Counted from the first letter of the stretch, positions 1 through 12,055 are shown. The stretch: DNA of 64,000 nucleotides from Staphylococcus durrellii (GCF_015594545.1 NZ_JADIIO010000001.1:1860001-1924000); one strand, 5' to 3'. Notes: a model not told the origin generated them from the letters alone. Numbers and translations are program-made.

Positions 1-749
1 GCCAATAAGTATTTAGAATGAAAAACCCCTACTATATTATCAATATCACCTTCATAGACAGGATAACGCGTATATGGATTAGACTTTACCGTTTCATATA
101 CTTCTTCATAACTTGTGTCATCTGAAAATGCAGTGACATTAATTCTTGGTGTCGTATTAACATCGTTGATTTTTAATTTCTCAAAATCAATAACACCTTG
201 GATACGTTTGCTTTCCATTTCATTAAATGCGCCTTCACTTCCAGCAATAGTAACTAATTGACGTATTTCTTCTTTAGAATATTTTTGCTCATCTTCTTGA
301 TTTTTAGTTAGCGCATGATGAATGCTATCAGTTAAACCATTTAATATCATTGTTACTGGTTTAAAAATCATAGTAATCAGTTTTAGTGGTCCATAAACAA
401 AACGAGCTAATTTGTTAGGTATTGAAGCTGCAATAGACTTTGGAATAACCTCACCTACTAAAATAACTATGATAATCGACACTATAATCGATCCAATAAG
501 ACTATAATGATATTTTATAGCAAAAACTGTTACGAACGTTAAAATCAACAAGTTAGCTATCGTATTACATACTAGAATTGTTGTAATAAAAACACTTGGC
601 TTTTGTAAAAAATTAAGTAATTTTTCTGCTTTTTTATCTCCTTGTTGCGTTTCCTCACTTAGTTTTATTTTGTTTATAGCAGTTAATGCTGTTTCACTAC
701 TTGAAAAGAAAAATGAGGCTAACAATAATATGATTATCGATATAACCAA
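1..749 (-). CDS. Hemolysin C/CorC-type (DUF21 + CBS) membrane protein, 3' end missing
   Basis: The reading frame enters from the left edge, so only about 249 N-terminal residues are present. The N-terminal part has hydrophobic segments typical of DUF21. It is followed by a soluble part with CBS-like sequence (TPRINVTAFSDD near residue 200, then YTRYPVYEGD). Proteins of this CNNM/CorC family are cation, mainly magnesium, transport or export proteins; the substrate here is inferred only from the family. The start is most likely TTG at 749, because AAGGGG lies about 9 bases upstream and the nearby ATG is out of frame. A CBS-domain hemolysin homologue sits in the same place next to sufB in S. aureus. 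Confidence 0.8.
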   Translation of the reverse strand, partial: MVISIIILLLASFFFSSSETALTAINKIKLSEETQQGDKKAEKLLNFLQKPSVFITTILVCNTIANLLILTFVTVFAIKYHYSLIGSIIVSIIIVILVGEVIPKSIAASIPNKLARFVYGPLKLITMIFKPVTMILNGLTDSIHHALTKNQEDEQKYSKEEIRQLVTIAGSEGAFNEMESKRIQGVIDFEKLKINDVNTTPRINVTAFSDDTSYEEVYETVKSNPYTRYPVYEGDIDNIVGVFHSKYLL

Positions 750-987
750 AAAGCATATCCCCTTCATTAAATATTATTTGCTGTTGCAATAATTATTCCC
801 TGTGCTATTTTAAAAAAACAACTTTATTCATGAAATAAATCGATTTAAAAGCATATTTATAACCTTGCATTTGTATACCTAATAGTTTAACACGATAGTT
901 TGTCATAATGTTACTTTTAACAACCTTACAATTATAAATTAATGATTCGTTTGTGCAATTAACTTTATAAAATTCCTAGATTTAACA

Positions 988-1020
988 ATAAAAAAAGAGG
1001 CGCCCTAGGGACACCTCTCT
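988..1020 (-). terminator. Terminator of the suf operon
   Basis: On the minus strand a GC-rich stem (AGAGGTGTCCC pairing with GGGCGCCTCT, tiny loop) is followed by a run of seven T. It lies about 30 bases after the sufB stop, so it ends the sufCDSUB transcript. Confidence 0.9.
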
Positions 1021-1050
1021 ATATAATCATTACACAATCGAATAAAATTA

Positions 1051-2448
1051 CTAACCGATACTACCTTCCATTTCAAATTTAATTAGTCGGTTCATTTCTA
1101 CAGCGTATTCCATTGGTAATTCTTTTGTAAATGGTTCAATGAAGCCCATAACAATCATTTCTGTCGCTTCTTCTTCTGAAATACCACGGCTCATTAGATA
1201 GAATAATTGTTCTTCAGAAACTTTAGAAACTTTCGCTTCGTGTTCTAATGAGATATTGTCGTTAAATACTTCATTGTAAGGAATAGTGTCAGAAGTTGAT
1301 TCATTGTCTAAAATCAACGTATCACATTCAATATTTGAACGTGCACCTTTCGCTTTACGTCCGAAGTGAACAATACCACGATAAACAACTTTACCGCCGT
1401 CTTTAGAAATAGATTTAGATACAATTGTTGAAGACGTGTTTGGTGCTTTATGAATCATTTTCGCGCCAGCGTCTTGTACTTGTCCTTTACCAGCAAAAGC
1501 AATTGATAAAGTACTACCTTTGGCTCCTTCACCTAGAAGTACACAGTTAGGGTATTTCATTGTTAGTTTAGAACCTAAGTTTCCATCTACCCATTCCATA
1601 TTACCATTTTCATAAACTAGTGTACGTTTAGTAACTAAGTTATAAACATTGTTAGCCCAGTTTTGAATTGTAGTATAACGAACATGAGCGTCTTTATGAA
1701 CGATAATTTCAACGACTGCTGAGTGTAGTGAACTTGTTGTGTAAACTGGTGCAGTACAACCTTCTACATAGTTTACTGAAGCACCTTCATCAGCAATGAT
1801 TAAAGTACGTTCGAATTGACCCATATTTTCAGAGTTGATACGGAAGTATGCTTGTAATGGTGTATCTAATTTAATGTTTTTAGGTACATAAATAAATGAA
1901 CCACCAGACCATACAGCTGAGTTTAGTGCAGAGAATTTATTATCTGCTGCAGGTACTACAGATGCAAAGTATTCTTTGAATAATTCTTCATTTTCTCTTA
2001 ATGCACTATCTGTATCTTTAAAGATAATACCTTTATCTTCAAGTTCTTTTTCCATATTATGATAAACAACTTCTGATTCATATTGAGCAGATACGCCTGC
2101 AAGATATTTTTGTTCTGCTTCTGGAATACCTAATTTATCAAAAGTACGTTTAATTTCTTCTGGAACTTCATCCCATGAGCGTTCAGCGTGTTCAGATGGT
2201 TTTACATAATACGTAATATCATCAAAATCTAATTCTGATAAATCTCCACCCCACTGTGGCATTGGCATTTTATAGAAATGCTTTAATGCTTTAAGTCTGA
2301 AATCAAGCATCCATTCTGGCTCTTCTTTCATATTAGAAATTTCTTTAACGATGTTTTCTGTTAAACCTCGTTCTGATCTAAAAATGGAAACATCTTCTTC
2401 GTGGAAACCATATTTGTAATCTCCAACATCAGGTGCTTTCTTAGCCAT
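1051..2448 (-). CDS. sufB: Fe-S cluster assembly scaffold protein SufB
   Basis: SufB is the central scaffold of the cytoplasmic SUF system. With SufC and SufD it forms the SufBCD complex on which Fe-S clusters are built from sulfur delivered by SufS/SufU. The 465-residue product has the full UPF0051 fold, with the conserved C-terminal stretch ending [14 protein letters not shown]-like, as in SufD. The frame could begin at GTG 2457, but ATG at 2448 is preferred because AGGAG sits 8 bases before it and the protein then starts [15 protein letters not shown], as in other staphylococci. It is the last gene of the operon and is followed by a strong terminator. Confidence 0.97.
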   Translation of the reverse strand: MAKKAPDVGDYKYGFHEEDVSIFRSERGLTENIVKEISNMKEEPEWMLDFRLKALKHFYKMPMPQWGGDLSELDFDDITYYVKPSEHAERSWDEVPEEIKRTFDKLGIPEAEQKYLAGVSAQYESEVVYHNMEKELEDKGIIFKDTDSALRENEELFKEYFASVVPAADNKFSALNSAVWSGGSFIYVPKNIKLDTPLQAYFRINSENMGQFERTLIIADEGASVNYVEGCTAPVYTTSSLHSAVVEIIVHKDAHVRYTTIQNWANNVYNLVTKRTLVYENGNMEWVDGNLGSKLTMKYPNCVLLGEGAKGSTLSIAFAGKGQVQDAGAKMIHKAPNTSSTIVSKSISKDGGKVVYRGIVHFGRKAKGARSNIECDTLILDNESTSDTIPYNEVFNDNISLEHEAKVSKVSEEQLFYLMSRGISEEEATEMIVMGFIEPFTKELPMEYAVEMNRLIKFEMEGSIG

Positions 2449-2646
2449 GTTAATCACTCCTTTTATATATTTAAAGCCTCATCCGTGCGAGTTATATCTA
2501 TTAAGTTGGTAACAAGTTGCATCGTATCTTCATTAATGCCACTACCAAGCTACATTAAACATTAGCTAGTTTAATCACCTTAGATTATTCTTGTTGTTTA
2601 TTCTAGTTTGAATGGCATATTACACTTTGTCAACGCATTACAATAA

Positions 2647-4360
<1,714 letters not shown>

Positions 4361-4443
4361 TTAGACCTTAGTTGAAGTTACTTTATTGTACTTCATACTT
4401 CTATATCAATCACTTTATCATAAGGTGACTGTGCTAAGGCTTA

Positions 4444-5751
4444 TTACTTGTTTACTTTAAGTTCGATTACTTCACGTAACTGACGTTTAACATCTTCAAT
4501 AGGTAATTCTCTTACAACAGGATCTAAGAAACCATGAATAACTAGTCGTTCAGCTTCTCTTTGTGAGATGCCACGGCTCATCAGATAATAAAGTTGTTCT
4601 GGGTCAACACGACCAACAGATGCAGCATGTCCTGCTTCAACATCATCTTCATCGATTAGTAAGATTGGATTGGCATCTCCACGTGCATTTTCAGACAACA
4701 TTAAGACACGTGATTCTTGGTTAGCATTTGATTTCGTTCCACCATGCTTGATGTAGCCAATACCATTAAATACTGATGATGCACTTTCAAGCATAACACC
4801 ATGTTTCAAAATGTAACCGTCTGTTTCTTTGCCGTATTGAACAATTTTAGATGTTAGGTTTACTTTCTGATCACCAGTTCCTACTACAACGGATTTCAAT
4901 TCACTAGTAGAACGATCACCTACTAAGTTAGTGGTATTATCAATGATCTGACTACCTTCATTCATTAACCCTAACGCCCAGTTGATTGTAGCATCTGCAT
5001 CTGCAGTACCTCTGCGAATAATATGTCCAGTAAATCCTTTATCTAAATAGTCAACTGACCCATAAGTAATATTTGAATTAGGTCCAGCAATTACTTCTGA
5101 CACAATATTAAGTTGATTTCCTTCACCATTTGCATTTGAAAGATAGTTTTCAACGTAAGTTACTTCTGCGCTTTGCTCAGCAGCTATAATTACATGATTA
5201 TAAAAACTAGTGTTCTCATCGTCATGTAATACTACATATTGAACAGGGTGTTCTACGACTACGTTTTTAGGAACATAAACGAACACGCCGCCATTCATTA
5301 ATGCAGTGTGTAATGCAGTTATACGGTGTTCATCAACAGAAACCGCATCTTTCATATAATATTTTTGTACTAAGTCCGGGTGGTTAATTAAAGCTTCTGA
5401 TAAGCCTTCTATAATTACGCCATCCTTTTTAGCTGATTGAGAAACACGTGTAAAAGCTAAAGAGTTATTGTGTTGAATAATCAAATTTTCTGATTTATCG
5501 ACGTCAATAATTGCTTTTACTTCTTGAGGTAATGTATCTAAGTCATCGTATACGTTACCTGTTGTTTCAAGTTGTTTAAATGAGTCAAAATCCCATCTAT
5601 TTATTTTAGTTTTGTCTGGTTTTGGCATTTCTAAAGTTTCTGTTAATTTTAACGCTTCTCTACGTAATTCCGTCATCCAAGAAGGTTCATTATGGGCTTG
5701 TGAATATTCAACAAGTTGCGCTTCAGAAATGTTTAAAGTTTCAGTCGTCAT
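4444..5751 (-). CDS. sufD: Fe-S cluster assembly protein SufD
   Basis: SufD is the paralogue and partner of SufB in the SufBC2D scaffold complex and is thought to help iron entry. The 435-residue protein shares the UPF0051 fold with SufB, including the C-terminal [17 protein letters not shown] stretch nearly repeated in SufB. The start ATG has GGGAGG 8 bases upstream. It lies between sufC and sufS in the canonical Gram-positive order sufC-sufD-sufS-sufU-sufB. Confidence 0.97.
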   Translation of the reverse strand: MTTETLNISEAQLVEYSQAHNEPSWMTELRREALKLTETLEMPKPDKTKINRWDFDSFKQLETTGNVYDDLDTLPQEVKAIIDVDKSENLIIQHNNSLAFTRVSQSAKKDGVIIEGLSEALINHPDLVQKYYMKDAVSVDEHRITALHTALMNGGVFVYVPKNVVVEHPVQYVVLHDDENTSFYNHVIIAAEQSAEVTYVENYLSNANGEGNQLNIVSEVIAGPNSNITYGSVDYLDKGFTGHIIRRGTADADATINWALGLMNEGSQIIDNTTNLVGDRSTSELKSVVVGTGDQKVNLTSKIVQYGKETDGYILKHGVMLESASSVFNGIGYIKHGGTKSNANQESRVLMLSENARGDANPILLIDEDDVEAGHAASVGRVDPEQLYYLMSRGISQREAERLVIHGFLDPVVRELPIEDVKRQLREVIELKVNK

Positions 5752-5847
5752 ACTATTTTCCTCCCATTAAGATGATTAATTGTTGCCTTTATTTGGATAA
5801 ACCAGCTATTCATTAGCTCATTCATACAAATTAATATGAGTTGAGAC

Positions 5848-6609
5848 TTATTCTGTAGCACCGAACTCTTCTTTAACCCATTCGTAACCCTCTTCTTCTA
5901 AACGTTTAGCTAATTCAGGTCCGCCTGATTTCACAACCTTACCACCATACATAACGTGTACTTTATCTGGTGTAATGTAGTTTAATAGACGTTGATAGTG
6001 AGTAATGATTAATGAACCAAACTCATCTCCACGCATTTCATTAATACCTTTAGAAACAACTTTCAACGCATCGATATCTAAACCAGAGTCGATTTCGTCT
6101 AGGATTGCAAATTTAGGTTCTAACATTAATAATTGAAGTATTTCGTTACGCTTTTTCTCCCCGCCAGAGAAACCTTCGTTTAAATAACGTTGAGCCATAT
6201 CTTGCTCAATATCTAACAAATCCATTTCTTTATCTAATTGTTTAATAAATTGCATTAAGTTGATTTCTTGTCCTTCTTCTCGTTTAGCATTAATAGCAGA
6301 ACGCATGAAGTCAGCATTAGTAACACCTGTAATTTCTGAAGGATATTGCATAGCTAAGAACAAACCAGCTTTTGCACGTTCGTCAACTTCAAGTTCTAAA
6401 ATGTTCACGCCGTCTAAAATAACTTCACCTTTAGTTACTTCAAAACTTGGATGGCCCATAATTGCAGATGATAATGTTGATTTACCAGTACCATTTGGTC
6501 CCATGATGGCATGAATCTCACCAGTATTAATTGTTAAATTAACACCTTTTAAAATTTCTTTATCTTCAATAGACACATGTAGGTCTTTGATCTCTAATGT
6601 TGATGGCAT
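5848..6609 (-). CDS. sufC: Fe-S assembly ATPase SufC
   Basis: SufC is the ABC-type ATPase that powers conformational change in the SufBCD scaffold; it is not a transporter. Walker A is GPNGTGKST (about residue 37), the signature is GFSGGEKKR (about 147) and Walker B is FAILDEIDSGLD (about 168). The length of 253 residues is normal. It is the first gene of the operon, has GGAGGG before the ATG, and a promoter lies about 40 bases upstream. Confidence 0.97.
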   Translation of the reverse strand: MPSTLEIKDLHVSIEDKEILKGVNLTINTGEIHAIMGPNGTGKSTLSSAIMGHPSFEVTKGEVILDGVNILELEVDERAKAGLFLAMQYPSEITGVTNADFMRSAINAKREEGQEINLMQFIKQLDKEMDLLDIEQDMAQRYLNEGFSGGEKKRNEILQLLMLEPKFAILDEIDSGLDIDALKVVSKGINEMRGDEFGSLIITHYQRLLNYITPDKVHVMYGGKVVKSGGPELAKRLEEEGYEWVKEEFGATE

Positions 6610-6648
6610 ACATATTCCCTCCGTAATAAATAATATGTTTTCCTTACT

Positions 6649-6677
6649 AGTTTATAATAATTTTAATCTACAGTCAA
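6649..6677 (-). promoter_or_regulatory. Likely sigma-A promoter of the suf operon
   Basis: On the minus strand TTGACT and TAAACT are separated by exactly 17 bases, about 40 bases before the sufC start codon. The remaining 6678-6944 is AT-rich and I see nothing else in it. Confidence 0.6.
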
Positions 6678-6944
6678 AAAACTGCAAACGCATTACATCA
6701 TCTAATTATAACGTACTTACTAGCTAATATAAACCTTTCGACGTAGTATTTTATAATAATTATTATAATACAACGATTTTTATTAAGCCTTACTTTACTG
6801 AAAGTAACTGATAATGTTTTTACACCTGTTCTCAATGACTATACTTTATATTTTTTCTATCTTTCACGTATGAAAATCAAATAACAAGAGTCACTTTATA
6901 TTTCTTATTCAATTTCAATTTTCGATTTTTTCCTAGCTTAAATT

Positions 6945-6984
6945 ATTATAAAACACTCCCAATTTCACAAATAAGGGAGTGTTT
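6945..6984 (-). terminator. Terminator of metNIQ
   Basis: On the minus strand AAACACTCCC and GGGAGTGTTT form a perfect 10-bp stem with a 14-base loop, ending in TTTTAT. It starts about 10 bases after the metQ stop. Confidence 0.88.
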
Positions 6985-6993
6985 ACGACTTTG

Positions 6994-7803
6994 TTATTTA
7001 GATGGTACTACTGCACCATCATATTTTTTGTTAATGTACTCTTTAATTTTCTTAGAGTGCAGTACTTCCATTAAAGCTTTCACTTTCTTATCATCTTTAT
7101 GCCCATCTTTAACCGCAATTAAGTTAGCGTATGGATTATCTTCAGCTTTTTCTAAAGCAACTGAATCTTCACGCGGATTTAATTTTTGGTCTATAGCAAA
7201 GTTAGAGTTGATAATTACGGCATCTGCTTTTTGGTTTTGATAAATCTTAGGTAAATATTCAGCTGATTGCTTATTGTTGAATTTAATATCTTTTTTATTT
7301 TCTACGATATCACTAAATTTTGCGTCTTCAATTTTAACGCCTTTTTTAACTTTTACTAAACCGGCATCTTGGAAGAATTTGATAAAACGTCCTTCTTCAG
7401 CTGGGTTGTTTGATACGTAAACTGTTGCACCTTTAGGTAAATCTTTTAAACTCTTATATTTTTTAGAATATACAGCCATTGGTTCCAAATGAACATCACC
7501 TGCTGATTCAATTTTATAATGTTTATCTTTTTTCTCAGTATTTAAATATGGTGTGTGTTGGAAATAGTTAGCATCAATTTCGCCTTTATCTAACAATTTA
7601 TTAGGCGTCGTGTAATCATTAATGGTTTTGATTTGTAAATCGTAACCTTTATCTTTTAATAACGGCTTAGCTTTTTCTAAAATTTCAGCATGTGGTGAAG
7701 GTGAAGCCCCTACTGTTATTTTTTTGTCGTCTCCGCCTTTGCCACAGGCGGCTAAAACAACTGCTAATAGTGAAACTAATACTAAACTTAAAATTTTTTT
7801 CAT
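6994..7803 (-). CDS. metQ: Methionine ABC transporter substrate-binding lipoprotein MetQ
   Basis: This NlpA-family lipoprotein captures methionine outside the membrane for the MetNI importer. It has a lipoprotein signal peptide with lipobox LAAC (Cys20) and a full NlpA fold of 269 residues (motifs YFQHTPYLN, VYVSNNPAEEGR). The ATG has AAAGGGG upstream. It is third in metN-metI-metQ, 18 bases after metI, and is governed by the SAM riboswitch before metN. The SAM riboswitch in front of the operon supports methionine rather than another amino acid as substrate. Confidence 0.94.
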   Translation of the reverse strand: MKKILSLVLVSLLAVVLAACGKGGDDKKITVGASPSPHAEILEKAKPLLKDKGYDLQIKTINDYTTPNKLLDKGEIDANYFQHTPYLNTEKKDKHYKIESAGDVHLEPMAVYSKKYKSLKDLPKGATVYVSNNPAEEGRFIKFFQDAGLVKVKKGVKIEDAKFSDIVENKKDIKFNNKQSAEYLPKIYQNQKADAVIINSNFAIDQKLNPREDSVALEKAEDNPYANLIAVKDGHKDDKKVKALMEVLHSKKIKEYINKKYDGAVVPSK

Positions 7804-7821
7804 GTTAAGTCCCCTTTCATT

Positions 7822-8517
7822 TTATCTTTTATCAATTTTATTTGTAGCCCAATCACCAATGTATTGGATAATAAATACTATAATTAAAATTAAGATTGTC
7901 GAAACTAAGATGACATCATTTTGGTTACGTGTGAATCCTGTCAAGTATGCTAGGTTTCCTAAACCACCAGCACCTATAACACCTGCTATTGCAGTAGAAC
8001 CAACTAAAGCAATTGCAGTAACTGTAATACCTGAAACTAGAGCAGGCATTGCTTCTGGTAGTAATACCTTTCTTACAATGGTCCAAGTGTTAGCACCCAT
8101 AGACCATGACGCTTCAATAACTCCTTTATCAATTTCTTTAAATGCTATTTCTACTAATCTAGCATAGAAAGGTGCGGAGCCTATAATTAGTGCTGGCAGT
8201 GCACCGGTCGGACCACTTATCGTACCTAAAACTATGCTTGTGAACGGAATCAATAACAAAATCAAGATAATAAATGGAATAGCTCTAAATAGATTCACAA
8301 CAAATGATACTATTGAATAAAAAACATGCGCGACCTTAGATTTGCTTCTTGCAGTTAGAAACAATAATACACCTAATATAATACCGAAAACAAAGGCGAA
8401 AATTGTCGAAATCACCGTCATATAAAGTGTTTCATATGTTGCTTGCCAAACTTCAGGCCATTGGATATTTGGCATGGTTACCATTTCTTGCAAAATTTCT
8501 CCAAATGACTTACCCAT
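7822..8517 (-). CDS. metI: Methionine ABC transporter permease MetI
   Basis: This is the membrane subunit of the methionine importer, 231 residues with five or six hydrophobic segments. The binding-protein-dependent permease loop is visible as [25 protein letters not shown] near residues 135-160, which contacts the ATPase MetN. Its start overlaps the end of metN by 8 bases, so the two are translationally coupled. Confidence 0.95.
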   Translation of the reverse strand: MGKSFGEILQEMVTMPNIQWPEVWQATYETLYMTVISTIFAFVFGIILGVLLFLTARSKSKVAHVFYSIVSFVVNLFRAIPFIILILLLIPFTSIVLGTISGPTGALPALIIGSAPFYARLVEIAFKEIDKGVIEASWSMGANTWTIVRKVLLPEAMPALVSGITVTAIALVGSTAIAGVIGAGGLGNLAYLTGFTRNQNDVILVSTILILIIVFIIQYIGDWATNKIDKR

Positions 8518-9535
8518 GTTTTAACACCTCCACTGACACTTGTTGAGACTCTAAGTTATCTTTGAAAGCGTCGAATTGTTCATTACCAATATTAGGTAAG
8601 TGTAATACTAGAAATCCAATTGACCCATTTTTACTATTTTTAATATTGGCTTCTAAAATATTCACATCAATGTTATGTGTCTTAGTTATATATGAAACTA
8701 TTGGCTCAGTCGTGTTATTGCCAACAAAATTCAATCTAACTATGTAGTCACCTGGTTTCAAAGCATCCAAATCTTCGATAGACTCATCAAAGTCATCATT
8801 CAAATCGTCTTTTACAAAGCGTTTTGTTACTTGGTGTTTAGGATGTTCAAATACATCATTAACAGTACCTTGCTCAATCACTCGACCGCTTTCCATCACT
8901 GCAACCTCATCACAAATCCGGCGTATGACATGCATTTCGTGAGTGATTATTACAATAGTTATATTGCTTTGTTCTTTTATTTTTAACAAAAGATCAAGAA
9001 TTTCGTCTGTCGTTTGAGGGTCTAATGCACTTGTTGCCTCATCACAAAGTAACACTGTTGGTTCGTTTGCAAGGGCTCGCGCAATACCAACACGTTGCTT
9101 TTGTCCTCCAGACAGCTGTGAAGGATACGCATTTTCTCTTCCTTGTAAACCTACAAGTTCAATAAGTTCTAACGCTCTTTCCTTAGCTTGCTGCCGCGAT
9201 ACACCAGCAATTTCTAACGGGAACGTAATATTATTTAATACAGTCCTAGACCATAATAAATTGAAGTGTTGAAATATCATGCTTACTTTTTGGCGCTTTT
9301 GACGTAATGCCGACTTAGACAACTGTCCAATGTTGTCTCCATCAATAATGACATCACCTGACGTAGGTTGTTCTAAATTGTTTAAAAGTCTCACTAAAGT
9401 ACTTTTTCCAGCTCCTGAAAAACCAATCACGCCAAAAATTGAGCCAGTTTCTATGTTTAAATCAACATGATCGACAGCAAGGACTTCTTGCTTTTTCGTC
9501 TTATAACGTTTGACGATTTGATTTAACTCAATCAT
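8510..9535 (-). CDS. metN: Methionine ABC transporter ATP-binding protein MetN
   Basis: This is the ATPase of the MetNIQ methionine importer. Walker [10 protein letters not shown] lies near residue 38, the signature LSGGQKQRV near 140 and Walker [13 protein letters not shown] near 162. The last 80 or so residues form a C-terminal NIL domain, the regulatory methionine-binding domain of MetN ([16 protein letters not shown]...). Length is 341. The start has AAGGAGG 7 bases upstream and lies directly downstream of the SAM riboswitch terminator. Confidence 0.96.
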   Translation of the reverse strand: MIELNQIVKRYKTKKQEVLAVDHVDLNIETGSIFGVIGFSGAGKSTLVRLLNNLEQPTSGDVIIDGDNIGQLSKSALRQKRQKVSMIFQHFNLLWSRTVLNNITFPLEIAGVSRQQAKERALELIELVGLQGRENAYPSQLSGGQKQRVGIARALANEPTVLLCDEATSALDPQTTDEILDLLLKIKEQSNITIVIITHEMHVIRRICDEVAVMESGRVIEQGTVNDVFEHPKHQVTKRFVKDDLNDDFDESIEDLDALKPGDYIVRLNFVGNNTTEPIVSYITKTHNIDVNILEANIKNSKNGSIGFLVLHLPNIGNEQFDAFKDNLESQQVSVEVLKHG

Positions 9536-9567
9536 TGTGATTGCCTCCTTGTATTGCTCAATAAACT

Positions 9568-9728
9568 AAAAAATGCTTCCCCTATCTTATCCAGAATAGA
9601 GAAAGCAATATATACCCTCTCTCATCTTTTAAAGTTGGTTAAACTTTATGTGAATTGGCACCATTTCTATTAATTAGACGGTTGCCGGGCTTCATAGGGC
9701 ACATCCCTCCACCTCTCTCGATAAGAGT
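9568..9728 (-). promoter_or_regulatory. SAM-I (S-box) riboswitch with transcription terminator before metNIQ
   Basis: On the minus strand the S-box landmarks appear in order. P1 is closed by CTCTTATCGAGAG and GATGAGAG, followed by GGTGGAGGGA, then ATGAAGCCCGGCAACC, then a GGTGCCAATTC stretch. The aptamer spans about 9617-9728. It is followed by a terminator hairpin (TGCTTTCTCTAT with ATAGGGGAAGCA, 9574-9607) and a run of six T. In this family SAM binding stabilises the aptamer and lets the terminator form, so methionine uptake is shut off when SAM is plentiful. Confidence 0.96.
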
Positions 9729-9749
9729 TACATGATTTAATTATTTTTT

Positions 9750-9778
9750 ATCCTACCATTACACTAATGATTCGTCAA
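9750..9778 (-). promoter_or_regulatory. Promoter of the metNIQ transcript
   Basis: On the minus strand TTGACG, a 17-base spacer and TAGGAT lie about 20 bases upstream of the S-box aptamer. Confidence 0.75.
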
Positions 9779-9781
9779 TTA

Positions 9782-10081
9782 TTATTTTAAATTTTCTAAC
9801 AAATAAGGAACAGACTGAAATGCATATAGTCTTTTTTGTTCAGTACTTTTAGACATGACCATCAAAACAGGTACAGATTGTATTTCATGTTGCTGACTAA
9901 AATCAGGATGCAAATTCAAGTCAAGTTTAGTTATTGGTAATTTTAAAATGTCATTTGCTATATCTAGCATTCTTTCAGAAACCTTACACGTCCCACATGT
10001 AGGCGTATAACCAAATATTAAATGTTTTTCCTCATTGAAATGTTCTTCTACATTTGCTCGTTCTTCTCTTGTTACGTTCAT
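9782..10081 (-). CDS. Thioredoxin-like thiol protein (YusE-type)
   Basis: This is a 99-residue thioredoxin-fold protein with a CGTC active-site motif (TPTCGTCKVSERM, about residue 30) and the cis-proline region IQSVPVLMV. Its redox partner is unknown. It overlaps the upstream Toprim gene by 4 bases and both stand beside gcvH. This is the same arrangement as yusE-yusF-gcvH in B. subtilis, so a YusE equivalent is likely. Confidence 0.82.
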   Translation of the reverse strand: MNVTREERANVEEHFNEEKHLIFGYTPTCGTCKVSERMLDIANDILKLPITKLDLNLHPDFSQQHEIQSVPVLMVMSKSTEQKRLYAFQSVPYLLENLK

Positions 10082-10470
10082 GTTATCAAACTTACCCTTT
10101 CAGCTATATTATCTAATTGTTCTTTATCTATTTGCTCTTCATCTTTAACTAAAAATCCATTTTTCTCAAGCAGTCTAGATAAATAATGTTTTGGACAGCG
10201 TGCTACTTCACAGTATTGTTTATCTACACGAATATGTTTACTTTCGCTTAAATACCTTTTAAACCAACCCCGAATTTTCTCGCCCTCATCGTCTGAGTCT
10301 ACAAGGATAAATACTTGTTCATCATAAAGTGTTTCTAGCATATTATCAATTTTATCAATACTCATCGTACCATTAGTACAAATGATTTGTACTGGTTCAT
10401 CAATCACTTTTTTCACTTGTACTTTATCGGTTTTACCTTCGACAACAATTACTTTATTTAATATGGTCAT
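10078..10470 (-). CDS. Toprim-domain protein (YusF-type)
   Basis: This is a small 130-residue protein made mostly of a Toprim domain. The conserved glutamate is in VVEGKTDK near the N-terminus and the DxD motif is in ILVDSDDEG near residue 78. Toprim folds occur in topoisomerases, primases and RNase M5-like nucleases; the substrate of this short form is not known to me. ATG at 10470 is preferred over an upstream in-frame GTG because AAGGTGG sits right before it. It overlaps the thioredoxin-like gene by 4 bases. Confidence 0.8.
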   Translation of the reverse strand: MTILNKVIVVEGKTDKVQVKKVIDEPVQIICTNGTMSIDKIDNMLETLYDEQVFILVDSDDEGEKIRGWFKRYLSESKHIRVDKQYCEVARCPKHYLSRLLEKNGFLVKDEEQIDKEQLDNIAERVSLIT

Positions 10471-10602
10471 GATATCCACCTTCTTAAAGTCGATTGTCTA
10501 TATTCTATTATACTATTCCACGGTTTATTAATTCATTAAACATTTATGTTTATCAAGTGACTAAAACTATATTTAATTAACTATTCTCTATCTAATAGAT
10601 AA

Positions 10603-10636
10603 TAAAAACTCCAAGATATAAATATCATGGAGTTAA
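10603..10636 (-). terminator. Terminator after gcvH
   Basis: On the minus strand AACTCCA and TGGAGTT close a long stem that also pairs GATAT with ATATC; TTTTTA follows. It sits right after the gcvH stop codon. Confidence 0.85.
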
Positions 10637-10645
10637 TCATTTTAA

Positions 10646-11026
10646 TTATTCACCTATCATTTCTGAATATTGCTCAGCAGATAATAAGTTGTCTAATTGA
10701 CTTTCGTCAGTAATTTCTATTTTAACCATCCATGCTTTTTCGTATGGAGATTCATTAACAAATTCAGGGCTATCTTCTAATTCTTCATTAGATTCCAAGA
10801 CTTTGCCTGAAAGAGGTGCATATAGTTCTGATACAGTTTTAACAGATTCAACACTACCAAAAGTATCTCCTTCATTAATTTCATCGTTTACTTCAGGTAA
10901 TTCAACAAAAACGATATCTCCTAGTTCGTTTTGTGCGTATTCAGTAATACCAATTGTTGCTGTATTATCTTCAATTTTAACCCATTCATGATCCTTAGAA
11001 TATTTTAACTCACTCGGTACTGCCAC
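10646..11026 (-). CDS. gcvH: Glycine cleavage system H protein
   Basis: GcvH carries the lipoyl arm that shuttles the aminomethyl group in glycine cleavage. In Firmicutes it also serves as the entry point for lipoate transfer to other complexes. The 126-residue protein has the lipoyl lysine in ESVKTVSE (about residue 63). The start codon is GTG at 11026, supported by AGGAGGGG 6 bases upstream and by the conserved N-terminus [16 protein letters not shown]. No other gcv gene is in the window, as in other staphylococci where gcvH stands alone. Confidence 0.96.
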   Translation of the reverse strand: MAVPSELKYSKDHEWVKIEDNTATIGITEYAQNELGDIVFVELPEVNDEINEGDTFGSVESVKTVSELYAPLSGKVLESNEELEDSPEFVNESPYEKAWMVKIEITDESQLDNLLSAEQYSEMIGE

Positions 11027-11179
11027 AAGTATCCCCTCCTATATGATTTTACACTTTTATGATGCCATATGACTAAGCATAAAGGCAACTGTTTATAGTA
11101 ATAAATAAAACAATAAATGACATGTAGCATTAACATATGATGGCTTAAGTTAAGCAATATGTTTCGCTATATCTCTTTA

Positions 11180-11533
11180 TTACAACCAAGTTTCTTTATA
11201 AACATCCTCATTAAAACCAACTGTAGCCTTATCTCCAGATATAGCTAATGGGCGTTTAACAAGCATGCCGTTTTGAGCTAATAAATCTAATTTATCATTG
11301 TCTGACATTGCGTTCAACTTATCTTTCAACCCTAACTCGCGATATTTAGCCCCATGCGTATTAAATAACTTGTTGACCTCTAAGCCAGTACGCTCAATAA
11401 TTTCTTTGAATTCACTTTTGGTTGGTGTATGTTGGACGATATCAATTGGTTCATAGCTTACACCATATGCTTGTAAAAATTTAGCTGCTTTTTTACAAGT
11501 CGTACAATTAGGATATTGGTAAAATTTGATCAT
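11180..11533 (-). CDS. ArsC/Spx-family thiol protein (YusI-type)
   Basis: This is a 117-residue ArsC/Spx-fold protein. Its N-terminal CTTC motif (YQYPNCTTCKKA) and RPLAISGDKATVGF segment are typical of the family. Without the ArsC arginine triad clearly in view, arsenate reductase activity should not be assumed. The start is ATG at 11533 because AGGAGGTACAG precedes it; an upstream in-frame start is rejected for lack of a binding site. It lies upstream of gcvH, as yusI does in B. subtilis. Confidence 0.82.
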   Translation of the reverse strand: MIKFYQYPNCTTCKKAAKFLQAYGVSYEPIDIVQHTPTKSEFKEIIERTGLEVNKLFNTHGAKYRELGLKDKLNAMSDNDKLDLLAQNGMLVKRPLAISGDKATVGFNEDVYKETWL

Positions 11534-11674
11534 ATTTCTGTACCTCCTATACATTATTATCACTAATATAGCAGAATTATATAAAAAACGCTCTAACTTT
11601 TAAGCTTAAAGTTTTTAATTCGTTATAATTATTCGTTATAATATGAGTTAATAAACTAAAAAGGGAGCGTTACT

Positions 11675-11995
11675 ATGCAATCTATTAAATCTAATGAAGA
11701 TTTCAACGCTACAATAAATAGCGACAATCCAGTAATTGTTAAATTCGAAGCAGGCTGGTGTCCTGATTGTAAGGCAATGGATATGTGGATTGACCCAATC
11801 CAAGAAAAATACAATGATTATAATTGGTATACAGTTAATAGAGATGAGCTTGAAGATGTAGCTGCTAACAATGATGTTATGGGCATACCAAGTTTATTAG
11901 TTTTTAAAAACGGAGAAAAATTAGCTCATCTACATTCTGCAAATGCTAAATCTCCTGAACAAGTTGAGTCATTCTTAGCTGAAACATTTGAATAA
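11675..11995 (+). CDS. Thioredoxin-like protein with WCPDC motif
   Basis: This is a 106-residue thioredoxin fold whose active site reads WCPDC (about residue 29) instead of WCGPC, followed by the cis-proline loop MGIPSLLVFKNG. Such proteins are often general thiol reductases, but the partner is not known. It is divergent from the ArsC-like gene. Upstream lies a tandem repeat of ATTCGTTATAAT, giving two possible -10 boxes. The start has AAAGGGAG 8 bases upstream. Confidence 0.85.
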   Translation: MQSIKSNEDFNATINSDNPVIVKFEAGWCPDCKAMDMWIDPIQEKYNDYNWYTVNRDELEDVAANNDVMGIPSLLVFKNGEKLAHLHSANAKSPEQVESFLAETFE

Positions 11996-12055
11996 TCAAT
12001 AAACTTTATTAAAGACTTTGTAAAAAAGGTTTTAGAGTATCTATATCTAAACAAA

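Noticed and set aside
11180-11533. Arsenate reductase as a firm call
   Set aside because: The family includes Spx and YusI proteins of other function; no ars genes are adjacent.
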